Origin: Streptomyces sp. NBC_01267
Lineage (GTDB): Bacteria; Actinomycetota; Actinomycetes; Streptomycetales; Streptomycetaceae
DNA: 64,000 bases
Direction of reading: 5' to 3'
Assembly: GCF_036241575.1 (NCBI RefSeq)
Contig: NZ_CP108455.1
Location: 5,997,001-6,061,000 of the forward strand
This document shows, piece after piece, positions 16,862-24,811 of this stretch. The notes beneath the pieces were generated by a model that was given only the letters and a program-made list of their open reading frames with translations, did not search any database and was not told the DNA's origin. A program made the position numbers and the translations under genes. Within the stretch, counting starts at the first letter, position 1, and each line of letters opens with the position of its first letter.

Positions 16862-17467
16862 GTGCTGGTCAAGTGGATTCGCTGCACGGTGACAGATCCT
16901 CGTGGGTTCGAGCAGGGGCAGCGGAGGTGGGCGGGGCTGCTGGGTGAGCCGGGATTCCGGGGACAGGGGGGTGGCTGGAGCCGCGGTCGGCAGGGTGTGG
17001 CCCATGTGTTCGCCTTCTGGGAGAGCCGTCCCTTCTACGACTCGTTCATGGCGCGCTCGCACGACCGGATCGCTGCCGCTCAGGCGGGCACGTACCAGGA
17101 CATGCAGGCCAAGCTGTTCGACCACCGCTTCGACGTGAAGACGGGATTCGAACCCCGCTTCGAGGACGCGGACGTCGTCCGGGTCGCTCACAGCCGGGTG
17201 CGTACGGACCGGGTCGAGCACTTCGCGCTGATGCAGGAGAAGGTCTGGAACCCCGCGATGGCGGGCTCGCCGGGAATGCTGAGAGGGCTGTTCGGGGAGG
17301 CGCCGGGGGACGAGTTCCTGGTGCTGTCCATGTGGCAGTCGGCGGCCGAGCGCGGGAAGTACCGGCCGGAGCGGATCGAGCGGCTCTCCCTGCGTGCCCA
17401 GCTCGACGCCGATGTGACGGCGCTGGCGGGCGATGTCGTGCAGCTGGAACCGTCCTGGACGGTCTGA
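16862..17467 (+). CDS. YdbC-like protein (DUF4937)
   Basis: A 201-residue protein resembling the YdbC/DUF4937 group: a repeated alpha/beta-barrel-like layout with LVKWIRCTVTD at the start and a second half containing RTDRVEHFALMQEKVW and FLVLSMWQSAAERGKYRP. Dimeric alpha/beta-barrel proteins of this sort include monooxygenase-like and stress proteins, but no enzyme activity can be assigned. The start at GTG 16862 is preferred to the GTG at 16832 because the family sequence begins there and a -10-like box precedes it. Confidence 0.7.
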   Translation: MLVKWIRCTVTDPRGFEQGQRRWAGLLGEPGFRGQGGGWSRGRQGVAHVFAFWESRPFYDSFMARSHDRIAAAQAGTYQDMQAKLFDHRFDVKTGFEPRFEDADVVRVAHSRVRTDRVEHFALMQEKVWNPAMAGSPGMLRGLFGEAPGDEFLVLSMWQSAAERGKYRPERIERLSLRAQLDADVTALAGDVVQLEPSWTV

Positions 17468-17501
17468 ACGGGCGGCCGACGCATCGGACAGGGATTCGAT
17501 C

Positions 17502-17507
17502 TAGGGT
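17502..17507 (+). promoter_or_regulatory. -10-like box of a probable leaderless promoter
   Basis: TAGGGT, then 6 nt, then ATG 17514. No ribosome-binding site is present. Confidence 0.6.
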
Positions 17508-17513
17508 CTTGGC

Positions 17514-18173
17514 ATGGCACGACCACAACGCATCGTCCTTGTCCGGCACGGCGAGTCGGAGGGCAACGCCGATGACACGGTGTACGAACGCGAACCCGAC
17601 CACGCCCTGAGGCTGACCCCGTCCGGTGTGAGCCAGGCGGAGGAGACGGGCGTCCGGCTGCGCGAGCTGTTCGGGCAGGAACGGGTCAGTACCTATGTCT
17701 CGCCGTACCGCCGCACCCACGAGACATTCCGCGCCTTCGGCCTCGATCCGGAACGGGTGCGGGTCAGGGAGGAGCCCCGGCTGCGTGAGCAGGACTGGGG
17801 GAACTGGCAGGACCGCGACGACGTGCGCCTCCAGAAGGCGTACCGGGACGCGTACGGCCATTTCTTCTACCGGTTCGCGCAGGGGGAGTCCGGCGCCGAT
17901 GTCTACGACCGGGTCGGGTCCTTCCTGGAGAGTCTGCACCGCAGTTTCGAGGCGCCGGATCATCCGCCGAACGTCCTGCTGGTCACGCACGGTCTGACCA
18001 TGCGGCTCTTCTGCATGCGCTGGTTCCACTGGTCGGTCGCAGAGTTCGAGGCGCTGGCGAATCCTGGGAACGCCGAGACGCGGACACTTCTGCTGGGGGC
18101 GGACGGCAGGTACACGCTTGACCAGCCGTTCGAGCACTGGCGCGTTCCTGAGCCGTACGGCGTCACCGGTTAG
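17514..18173 (+). CDS. Histidine phosphatase family protein
   Basis: A 219-residue member of the phosphoglycerate mutase-like superfamily. The phosphohistidine motif LVRHGESEGN is at the N-terminus, a second conserved Arg in SPYRRTHET, the acidic residue in REQDWGNWQ, and the second His in LLVTHGLTMRL. The substrate cannot be predicted. It sits 46 nt after the YdbC-like gene, and the next gene starts 12 nt after its stop. Its stop codon forms part of a TAGAGT box that may be the promoter of the next gene. Confidence 0.9.
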   Translation: MARPQRIVLVRHGESEGNADDTVYEREPDHALRLTPSGVSQAEETGVRLRELFGQERVSTYVSPYRRTHETFRAFGLDPERVRVREEPRLREQDWGNWQDRDDVRLQKAYRDAYGHFFYRFAQGESGADVYDRVGSFLESLHRSFEAPDHPPNVLLVTHGLTMRLFCMRWFHWSVAEFEALANPGNAETRTLLLGADGRYTLDQPFEHWRVPEPYGVTG

Positions 18174-18176
18174 AGT
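18171..18176 (+). promoter_or_regulatory. -10-like box overlapping the upstream stop codon
   Basis: TAGAGT includes the TAG stop of the phosphatase gene and lies 9 nt before ATG 18186. It may give a nearly leaderless mRNA. Confidence 0.4.
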
Positions 18177-18185
18177 GGGGTCGAG

Positions 18186-19115
18186 ATGACCGCCGAATCC
18201 GCTTCTGACTCCGTTTCCGGGTCTCTTCCCGATGCTTTCGGACGTGCCTGGGCCAGCCTGCGTGGGCTCTCCGTGGGAGATGCCCTGGGTTCCCAGTTCT
18301 TCGTTCCCGACAATTACCCGCTCCTCGCCCGCCGTGAGCTGCCGTCCGCTCCCTGGCAGTGGACCGACGACACCGAGATGGCCTGTTCGGTACTGGCCGT
18401 GCTGGCCTCCCACGGCCGGATCGACCAGGACGTGCTCGCCGCCTCCTTCGCCGAGCACCACGACTTCGACCGCGGCTACGGCCCCGCGGTCAACCGGATG
18501 CTGCGGCTGATCAGGGAGGGCGGCGACTGGCGTGAGCTGGCCAGCGGCCTCTTCGACGGCCAGGGCTCGTGGGGCAACGGCGCCGCGATGCGGATCGCGC
18601 CGCTCGGCGCGTGGTACGCGCACGACCCGGAACAGGCCACGCACCAGGCGGAGATCTCCGCGTACACCACACATCAGCACCGTGAAGCGGTGGTCGGGAG
18701 CATGGCCGTCGCGGCTGCCGCCGCTCTCGCGGCGAATCCCGCGGGGCCGCCGTCCCCCGCCGGGCTGCTGGACGGCGTGATCGCGCTCGTCCCTCGCAGC
18801 GCCGTGGGCGCCGGGCTGCGCAGGGCCAGGGACATGCTGGACTACGACGACACCGGTACCGTCGCCGCGGTCCTGGGGTGCGGCCGGCGTACGAGTGCGC
18901 ACGACACCGTGCCGTTCGCGCTCTGGTCCGCGGCGCGCGGGCTCGGCGACTTCGAGCGGACGTTCTGGACGACGGCCCAGGTGGGCGGCGACATCGACAC
19001 GACCTGCGCCATTGCCGGGGGAGTGGTCGCGGCGGGACAGGGCGGGGCGCCTCCTGCCGAGTGGCTGGCGCGGACCGAGGATCTTCCGGCGTGGACTCCG
19101 TCGCGCCCGTCGTGA
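18186..19115 (+). CDS. ADP-ribosylglycohydrolase family protein
   Basis: A 309-residue ADP-ribosyl(di)nitrogenase hydrolase/ARH-type protein that would remove ADP-ribose from proteins or related substrates. The metal-binding signatures are visible: GLSVGDALGSQF, QWTDDTEMAC (Thr-Asp-Asp), and GGDIDTTCAIAGG near the C-terminus. DraG-type ligands are conserved, so it should be active. It follows the phosphatase gene by 12 nt and may be co-transcribed or use its own short-leader promoter. Confidence 0.92.
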   Translation: MTAESASDSVSGSLPDAFGRAWASLRGLSVGDALGSQFFVPDNYPLLARRELPSAPWQWTDDTEMACSVLAVLASHGRIDQDVLAASFAEHHDFDRGYGPAVNRMLRLIREGGDWRELASGLFDGQGSWGNGAAMRIAPLGAWYAHDPEQATHQAEISAYTTHQHREAVVGSMAVAAAAALAANPAGPPSPAGLLDGVIALVPRSAVGAGLRRARDMLDYDDTGTVAAVLGCGRRTSAHDTVPFALWSAARGLGDFERTFWTTAQVGGDIDTTCAIAGGVVAAGQGGAPPAEWLARTEDLPAWTPSRPS

Positions 19116-19138
19116 CGCGGTGAGGTGACGACGGGCGC
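19103..19138. terminator. Terminator overlapping the end of the ADP-ribosylglycohydrolase gene
   Basis: Perfect 11-bp arms GCGCCCGTCGT and ACGACGGGCGC enclose 14 nt. The left arm includes the last codons and part of the stop. The next gene is convergent. Confidence 0.65.
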
Positions 19139-19220
19139 TGCGGAGTCCCGGGATCGCCGGCGAGCGTGTGCCTCGCCGCTGGAGCGGCTCTGCGGCTGTC
19201 CGGACGTGTGAGGCCCTGAA

Positions 19221-20780
19221 TCAGACGGCGCCGGGGCCCGCCGTGCCGCTGAGCGCCTCCAGGTCGCTCTTGCGCACCTGGATGACGAACAGCGCGGTGA
19301 GCGCCGCCAGGGCGGCGAGACCGCCCGCTGCGATGAAGGCCGTGCCGATGCCGTGCGCGAGGATCGCGTCGCTCCAGGGGGCGGGCAGGGTGTGTGACTT
19401 CGCGAATGCCATCTTCTGCTGAGCGGTTCCGTCGGCGAGGAACTTCGCGACCTGCTCGGTGCCTTCGTGCCGGCTGGCCGTGCCGAAGACGGTCGTCAGG
19501 ATGGAGAGGCCGAGAGCGCCGCCGACCTGCTGGGTGGTGTTGAGCAGTCCGGATGCGGCGCCGGACTCGCTGTCGGCGACGCCGGAGACCGCTGTCAGGG
19601 TCAGCGTGACGAAGTTCAGTCCCATCCCGAGACCGAAGAGCACCATGGGGCCGAGGATGCCGCCCGCGTACGAGCTGCCGGGGTCGATCTGCGTCAGCCA
19701 GCCGGTGCCGATCGTGGCGAGGATGCTTCCGGTCACCATGAAGGGTTTGGGGCCGACCTTCGGCAGAAGCCGGCTGGAGAGCCCGGCGGCGGTGACGATG
19801 GCGACGGTCACCGGCAGGAAGGCCAGGCCGGCCCTGACGGCGCTGTAGCGCAGTACGTCCTGCACGAACAGCACGATGAAGAAGAACATCCCCATCATCG
19901 CGGCGGCCAGACTGAGCATGATCAGGTACGTGCCCGCGCGATTGCGGTCCGCGAACATCCGCAGCGGGGTGATGGGCTGCGCCGAACCGCGCTCCACCGC
20001 GACGAACGCGAGGAGGAGCACGACTGCGGCGGCGAAGGAGGTCAGGGTGAGGGCGTCGCTCCAGCCGTTGTTGGCGGCCCGGATGAATCCGTAGACGAGC
20101 GTGGCCATGCCCGCCGTGGAGGTGACGGCGCCGGTGATGTCGAAGCGGCCCGGGTGGCGTGCGGATTCGTTGATGTAGCGCGGGGCGAGGAAGGCGATGA
20201 ACAGGCCGATCGGCACGTTCACGAAGAGCACCCAGCGCCAGTCGAGCCAGTCGGTGAGCATGCCGCCGGCCAGCAGGCCGAGCGCGCCGCCGCCCGCGGA
20301 GACACCGGCGAAGACCCCGAAGGCCCGATTGCGTTCGGGACCCTCGGGGAATGTGGTGGCGACCAGTGCCAGGGCGGTGGGTGAGGCGATGGCGCCGCCG
20401 ACGCCCTGCAGAGCGCGCGCCGCGAGCAGTTGCCAGGGTTCCTGGGCGAATCCGCCGAGCAGCGAGGCGAGCGTGAAGAGCAGGATGCCGGTGATGAACA
20501 TCCGGCGTCGGCCCAGCAGATCACCGGCCCGGCCGCCGAGCAGGAGCAGTCCGCCGAAGGTGAGCGCATAGGCGTTGATCACCCAGGTGAGGTTGCTGGT
20601 GGAGAAGCCGAGCGCGGTCTGGATGTGCGGCAGAGCGATGTTCACGATGGTCGCGTCGAGCACCACCATGAGCTGGCAGGCGGCGATCACTATGAGCGCG
20701 AGACCTGCGTGTGCCGGGCGCCCGGCACCGGGTGGCGCGGACGCCTCGCGCGGCGGCGCGCCTATCTGATCAGCAGTCAT
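19221..20780 (-). CDS. MFS drug exporter, DHA2 (EmrB/QacA) family
   Basis: A 519-residue proton-driven multidrug exporter with about 14 hydrophobic segments. Family motifs are VLDATIVNIALPHIQ in helix 1, WVINAYALTFGGLLLLGGR and motif A-like GRAGDLLGRRRMF. It is divergent from a TetR-family regulator, with a 26-bp palindrome between them, so the pair probably forms a ligand-inducible efflux system. The substrate is unknown. Confidence 0.93.
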   Translation of the reverse strand: MTADQIGAPPREASAPPGAGRPAHAGLALIVIAACQLMVVLDATIVNIALPHIQTALGFSTSNLTWVINAYALTFGGLLLLGGRAGDLLGRRRMFITGILLFTLASLLGGFAQEPWQLLAARALQGVGGAIASPTALALVATTFPEGPERNRAFGVFAGVSAGGGALGLLAGGMLTDWLDWRWVLFVNVPIGLFIAFLAPRYINESARHPGRFDITGAVTSTAGMATLVYGFIRAANNGWSDALTLTSFAAAVVLLLAFVAVERGSAQPITPLRMFADRNRAGTYLIMLSLAAAMMGMFFFIVLFVQDVLRYSAVRAGLAFLPVTVAIVTAAGLSSRLLPKVGPKPFMVTGSILATIGTGWLTQIDPGSSYAGGILGPMVLFGLGMGLNFVTLTLTAVSGVADSESGAASGLLNTTQQVGGALGLSILTTVFGTASRHEGTEQVAKFLADGTAQQKMAFAKSHTLPAPWSDAILAHGIGTAFIAAGGLAALAALTALFVIQVRKSDLEALSGTAGPGAV

Positions 20781-20846
20781 GAAGCTTCCCCCTGCGACGA
20801 GTTGGTGTACCGAGTCGTCCCCCGTCGGTGACAGTAGCGAGGTCGG

Positions 20847-20872
20847 CTTAGGGAACGCAAGCGTTCACTAAG
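20847..20872. promoter_or_regulatory. 26-bp palindromic operator between exporter and TetR genes
   Basis: The arrangement is CTTAG-N-GAACGC-AA-GCGTTC-N-CTAAG, with 11 matched pairs of bases and a 2-bp centre. Its size fits a TetR-family dimer or dimer pair. It lies 67 bp upstream of the exporter start and 115 bp upstream of the regulator. Confidence 0.82.
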
Positions 20873-20987
20873 AGCTGTGTGGAAGAACGGGCGGCGGCAG
20901 GGGAGTCGACCAGGGTCCGTCCGTCGGTGACACTGGAACCCTTGATCAACCGACCGCGCCGGGGTCGGTCTCGACGGAGTGGGACAG

Positions 20988-21623
20988 ATGGATGCTTCGC
21001 GCTGGGCCGGGGAGTCGGAGGAGTCGGGGGAGCCGTCCGTTTCTCCACGCCGCCGGGGGGCGGTGCTGGAGCGGGCGATCCTCGGATCCGCACTGGAGCA
21101 GTTGAGTACGGTCGGCTGGAACGGCCTCACCATGGAGCGGGTCGCTGCCGGGGCGCAGACGGGGAAGGCGGCCGTCTACCGCCGCTGGCCGTCCAAGGAG
21201 GATCTGGTCGTCGACGCCCTGCAGGCCGCGCTGCCCGACCTGCGGGCGGCCGTCGATCACGGCAGTGTGCGCGAGGATCTCTACCAGCTCTGCCGCAGGA
21301 TCCGGGACGCGATGTTCTCCAAGCCGGGATTTGCATTGCGCTCGGTGCTTCACGAATGTGACAGCGCCGCGGCCGAGCGGTTCCACGGGCTGATCTTTCA
21401 GAAGGTGATCGAACCTTCGGCGCGGCTCTTCGATGACGTGGTGTCTCGCGGAATCGAGCGTGGCGACGTCCGTCCGGATGCGGTGAGCGATCTGGTTCGT
21501 GACGTTATTCCGGGGTTGATGATGTACCGATCAAAAGTGTGCGGAAGTGAATTTCCGGATGGTGACCTCGCCCGGATGATCGACGAAGTGATGGTGCCGC
21601 TACTGCGTCCGTACGGTCGCTGA
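20988..21623 (+). CDS. TetR/AcrR-family transcriptional regulator
   Basis: A 211-residue regulator with an N-terminal helix-turn-helix (LSTVGWNGLTMERVAAGAQTG then KAAVYRRWPSKEDLV) and a C-terminal ligand domain of the TetR_C type. The start is the ATG at 20988 with GGAG 8 nt upstream; a GTG at 20979 is also possible. It is divergent from a DHA2 exporter and most likely represses it through the palindrome between them. Confidence 0.93.
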   Translation: MDASRWAGESEESGEPSVSPRRRGAVLERAILGSALEQLSTVGWNGLTMERVAAGAQTGKAAVYRRWPSKEDLVVDALQAALPDLRAAVDHGSVREDLYQLCRRIRDAMFSKPGFALRSVLHECDSAAAERFHGLIFQKVIEPSARLFDDVVSRGIERGDVRPDAVSDLVRDVIPGLMMYRSKVCGSEFPDGDLARMIDEVMVPLLRPYGR

Positions 21624-21625
21624 AG

Positions 21626-21655
21626 CCCGGTGCGGCACCGGGGTGTCGCACCGGG
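21626..21655 (+). terminator. Terminator after the TetR gene
   Basis: Perfect 9-bp arms CCCGGTGCG and CGCACCGGG with a 12-nt loop, directly after the stop and just before rnhB. Confidence 0.7.
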
Positions 21656-21683
21656 TGTCCGGCGGCGTAACCTGGCTGGCGCC

Positions 21684-22394
21684 ATGCCGTACGAACCACC
21701 CACGCACACCGTCGAGCGCTCACTGCGCGCCACCACGGGTGCCAAGATCGTCGCCGGTGTCGATGAGGTCGGACGCGGGGCCTGGGCCGGTCCCGTCACC
21801 GTCTGCGCCGCCGTCACCGGACTGCGTCGACCGCCGACGGGTCTCACCGACTCCAAGTTGATCAGCCCCAAGCGCCGCACCGCGCTGGCCGGGCTGCTGG
21901 AGTCGTGGGTCACCGCCTACGGACTCGGAGACGCCTCCCCGGAAGAGATCGACGCTCTCGGGATGACAGCCGCGCTGCGGCTCGCCGCCGTGCGCGCGCT
22001 CGACGCGCTTCCGGTCCGCCCGGACGCGGTGATTCTCGACGGCAAGCACGACTACCTGGGACTGCCCTGGCGGGTCCGTACGGTGATCAAGGGCGACCAG
22101 TCCTGTATCGCCGTAGCAGCCGCCTCGGTGATCGCCAAGGTGCGCAGGGACGCGATGATGGCGGAGCTGGCCACGCACTCCGATGTGTGTGCGGGCTTCG
22201 CCTTCGATGCCAACGCGGGCTACCCCTCGCCTGTGCACAAAGCCGCGCTGGAGGAGCGGGGGCCCACCCCGTACCACCGGCTCTCCTGGTCCTATCTGGA
22301 CGGACTGCCCCAGTGGCGGCATCTGAAGAAGACCCGTTCCTCCGCGGAGGCTGTCGCACTGGAAAGCGGGGGCCAACTCGGCTTCGACTTCTGA
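21684..22394 (+). CDS. rnhB: Ribonuclease HII
   Basis: A 236-residue RNase HII, which removes ribonucleotides from DNA and RNA from hybrids. The catalytic Asp-Glu pair is in [15 protein letters not shown], further acidic residues are in [12 protein letters not shown] and [10 protein letters not shown], and the GRG/Tyr recognition motif is GRGAW. The start is ATG 21684; a TAACCT box 10 nt upstream and no ribosome site suggest a very short leader. Confidence 0.96.
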   Translation: MPYEPPTHTVERSLRATTGAKIVAGVDEVGRGAWAGPVTVCAAVTGLRRPPTGLTDSKLISPKRRTALAGLLESWVTAYGLGDASPEEIDALGMTAALRLAAVRALDALPVRPDAVILDGKHDYLGLPWRVRTVIKGDQSCIAVAAASVIAKVRRDAMMAELATHSDVCAGFAFDANAGYPSPVHKAALEERGPTPYHRLSWSYLDGLPQWRHLKKTRSSAEAVALESGGQLGFDF

Positions 22395-22474
22395 ACTTTC
22401 AGTGGACCGGCGGAGATCCTCTCCGTTCGAGTCGCACTGACGTGCCAACCCGATGGTGGGTGGCGCACCGCCGT

Positions 22475-23155
22475 TTGATAGACATCCATTTCTCGCCTCT
22501 CATCCCCGAGGAGTCTCAGATTCACGAGAGTGCCCAGGGTCCCCGCAGCGCTCCGGCCGCCGGCCGCACCGCGTCGACCCCTCGTCCTGTACCCGGCCCG
22601 CGTCCCGCGGCCGTGCCACGCCCCGCTCGTCCGGGGCCCCGTCCTGCTGCCCGGCCTGCGCCCTCCGCGCCTCCCGTCCAGCGGACATCCTCTTCCCTGC
22701 CGACGCAGGCCCGTTCGGACAACCGTCCGGCGGCCCGCCCGGAGACCCCTTCGGGAGACTCCTCCACTCCGCAGCTCCAGCTGATCCCCGCTACGGCGGA
22801 CGGTTCGCTCGATGCCGCGGAGGAGGCCGTCGACCTGCTGCTCGACGCCGGGCGGCTGCCGGGTGACGTGCTGCTGCTCACCACCGGCGAGCAGCACCCG
22901 TGGGCGGCGCACGAGCTGTCCTTCGGTGAAGCGGCCTACTGGGCCCAGCACGACGCCCGTGAGGACGTCTTCTACGCGGACGCCGCCGCGGTGGGCCGTG
23001 CGAAGGCCAGGCCCGTGGTGGTCGTCGCGCTCAACGGCGGTTCCGACGAGTCCGTCGCCCGGGTGCTGCCCGTGGCCAGGGAGCGTGCCGAAGCGCTGCT
23101 GATCGTCTGCGGTGACCCGCAGCGGGTCAATGCCGTGCTGGGAGCAGGTGTCTGA
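22475..23155 (+). CDS. Uncharacterised protein with Pro/Ala-rich N-terminus
   Basis: About 226 residues, function unknown. The first ~105 residues are a low-complexity Pro/Ala/Arg-rich segment (PRPVPGPRPAAVPRPARPG); the rest is a folded domain with LDAAEEAVDLLLDAGRLPG, LLLTTGEQHPW and LLIVCGDPQRVN, which looks like alternating helices and strands. The start is uncertain: no ATG or GTG with a ribosome site exists, and TTG 22475 is the best guess. The coding frame itself is supported by third-position GC bias and by a terminator after the stop. Confidence 0.6.
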   Translation: MIDIHFSPLIPEESQIHESAQGPRSAPAAGRTASTPRPVPGPRPAAVPRPARPGPRPAARPAPSAPPVQRTSSSLPTQARSDNRPAARPETPSGDSSTPQLQLIPATADGSLDAAEEAVDLLLDAGRLPGDVLLLTTGEQHPWAAHELSFGEAAYWAQHDAREDVFYADAAAVGRAKARPVVVVALNGGSDESVARVLPVARERAEALLIVCGDPQRVNAVLGAGV

Positions 23156-23166
23156 ACCGTACGTCC

Positions 23167-23209
23167 CCACCGCCCGGCCGCCCCTCGACAGGGGTGCGCC
23201 GGGCGGTGG
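23167..23209. terminator. Bidirectional terminator
   Basis: 12-bp arms CCACCGCCCGGC and GCCGGGCGGTGG enclose an inner CCCCT/AGGGG stem. It lies between two convergent uncharacterised genes. Confidence 0.8.
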
Positions 23210-23239
23210 CGTACCGGGGCCGTCGGGCAGCCGCTGCGT

Positions 23240-23872
23240 TCAGCGAGCGGCGGCGCGGCGCAGTGCGGCGGTCGTGCCCGAACGCAGCGGTACGGGGGCC
23301 GGATCCGTCCCGGTCCCGGAGCTGTCGGCAGGACGGGCAAGGGAGTTGGGTCGACGGCCGCCGCGGCCTTCGCCCAGGACCTGCCACCCGCCGCGGGTGA
23401 GTGTGATGTACGAGCCGCAGCGCAGCCCGTGCAGTGTGCAGGCGTCGCGCAGTCCCCACATCCAGGCCCCGTCCTCCTCCGTCCAGCGCTCGTCACCCTC
23501 GCGGCAGTAGAGCAGGACGGCGGTACGCACCGGTGTGCGGCGGCGCAGATCGTGCGGGATGACGCGGCGCAGGTGCGCGAGCAGGGCGTTACGGAAGTCC
23601 CAGCCGTCCGCGGGGCCGGTGCGCCGGGCGAACGAGGCGCTCGCGGCGAGGCGTTCGTCGTGTTCGAGCACCGCGACCACAGCGGTCGAGGGAACGGGAC
23701 GGTGCCGGGAGTACAGGCCGGTGACCACGTCACGCGGACTGCGGAGCAGCGGTATTTCCGCGGCGGCCCATTCGGCAGGTTCGAGGAGTCTGCCGAGCCG
23801 GTTGCCGGAGTCGGTGGACCTGGATGTCGACGAGGCGGTCAGGGCGGCGGACGGAGCGAATCCGAAGGTCAC
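23240..23872 (-). CDS. Uncharacterised protein
   Basis: A 210-residue protein of unknown function. The start is the GTG at 23872, which has an excellent GAAGGGAGG site; the frame stays open upstream but without one. The middle part (STAVVAVLEHDERLAASASF, AVLLYCREGDERWTEEDG, LHGLRCGSYITLTRGGW) looks like an alpha/beta domain. No catalytic motif stands out and no signal peptide or membrane segment is present. Confidence 0.72.
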   Translation of the reverse strand: MTFGFAPSAALTASSTSRSTDSGNRLGRLLEPAEWAAAEIPLLRSPRDVVTGLYSRHRPVPSTAVVAVLEHDERLAASASFARRTGPADGWDFRNALLAHLRRVIPHDLRRRTPVRTAVLLYCREGDERWTEEDGAWMWGLRDACTLHGLRCGSYITLTRGGWQVLGEGRGGRRPNSLARPADSSGTGTDPAPVPLRSGTTAALRRAAAR

Positions 23873-24104
23873 GGTCCTCCCTTCGCATACGCGCCCACGA
23901 TGCGGGCACGGGCGGATGAGGCACACCGGATCACGGCCCTTCCGAACCGCGGGCGGGCCGTGCGGGGAGCGTCTCCAATTCTTCCCGTCGTACGAACGGG
24001 CGGCAACGGCCGGTTCGCACGACTGTCGGAAATCTCCGGGGGCGGTGCGCCTATCCCTGCCCAGGAAGAGCGGGCGTGACTCCTTCCAGCACTGCGGCAC
24101 CGTC

Positions 24105-24674
24105 CTACGGGTGGTACAGCTCCCGGGCGCGGGCGGAGCCGACGGGTCCGTCCTGCGGCAGGTGCAGGAAGTGGCCCAGCTGCCACTCCTGCGCCTTGCC
24201 GGCCTGGCGGTTGGCGGTGGTCACCCAGGGCGGGTAGACGCGGAAGGCCCGCTTCCCGCCCGAACCGTTCGCCGATACGACCCCGTGCCGGCGGAGCGTG
24301 TCCAGGGGAAGGACGAACTGGCCGAAGTGATGGCGGTCGCGGGTACTGATGACGAAGAGGTCGACGGCGTCCGCCGCGTCGAAGGGCTGGATGGGCCCGC
24401 CGGGGGACCTCTTCCACACGGTGACGAACTGACCGGCCTTGGTGGGGGTCGTTCTGGCCGCGCGGAACCGGACGGAGAGGCCGTCGAGGGTGAACGTGTG
24501 GGCGGCGTACGCGGCGCTCTCGGCTTCGGGGACCGGCTGCGAGCAGGTGAACCCGCACGGGTCGTAGACGCGCGCCTTCGCCGCGAGGAGATCGTCGTGG
24601 GCCGGGGTGGTGTCCGACCACGGTGCGCGTCCGGTGGGGTGGAGATCGGGTGGGTGTGTATGATTCGTCGCCAT
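24105..24674 (-). CDS. MepB family protein
   Basis: A 189-residue member of the MepB family, named from the Staphylococcus mepRAB efflux locus; the biochemical role is unknown. Family-like segments are ARVYDPCGFTCS, WKRSPGGPIQPFDAADAVD, RHHFGQFVLPLDTLRRHGV, KRAFRVYPPW and KAQEWQLGHFL. A CAGGGT box lies 6 nt before the ATG with no ribosome site, so the mRNA may be leaderless. It is divergent from recQ. Confidence 0.82.
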   Translation of the reverse strand: MATNHTHPPDLHPTGRAPWSDTTPAHDDLLAAKARVYDPCGFTCSQPVPEAESAAYAAHTFTLDGLSVRFRAARTTPTKAGQFVTVWKRSPGGPIQPFDAADAVDLFVISTRDRHHFGQFVLPLDTLRRHGVVSANGSGGKRAFRVYPPWVTTANRQAGKAQEWQLGHFLHLPQDGPVGSARARELYHP

Positions 24675-24811
24675 TCGTCCACCCTGTCATGCACGCCGAT
24701 GGTCGCCGACGGCCGGGGCTCACGCACCGGCAGCCGGGACGGAGCGGGCGCGTGCTCTTTGTCACGGCGGCGGATTGGGTCCTTGTCAGTGCCGTGAGGT
24801 TGCATGGGGGC

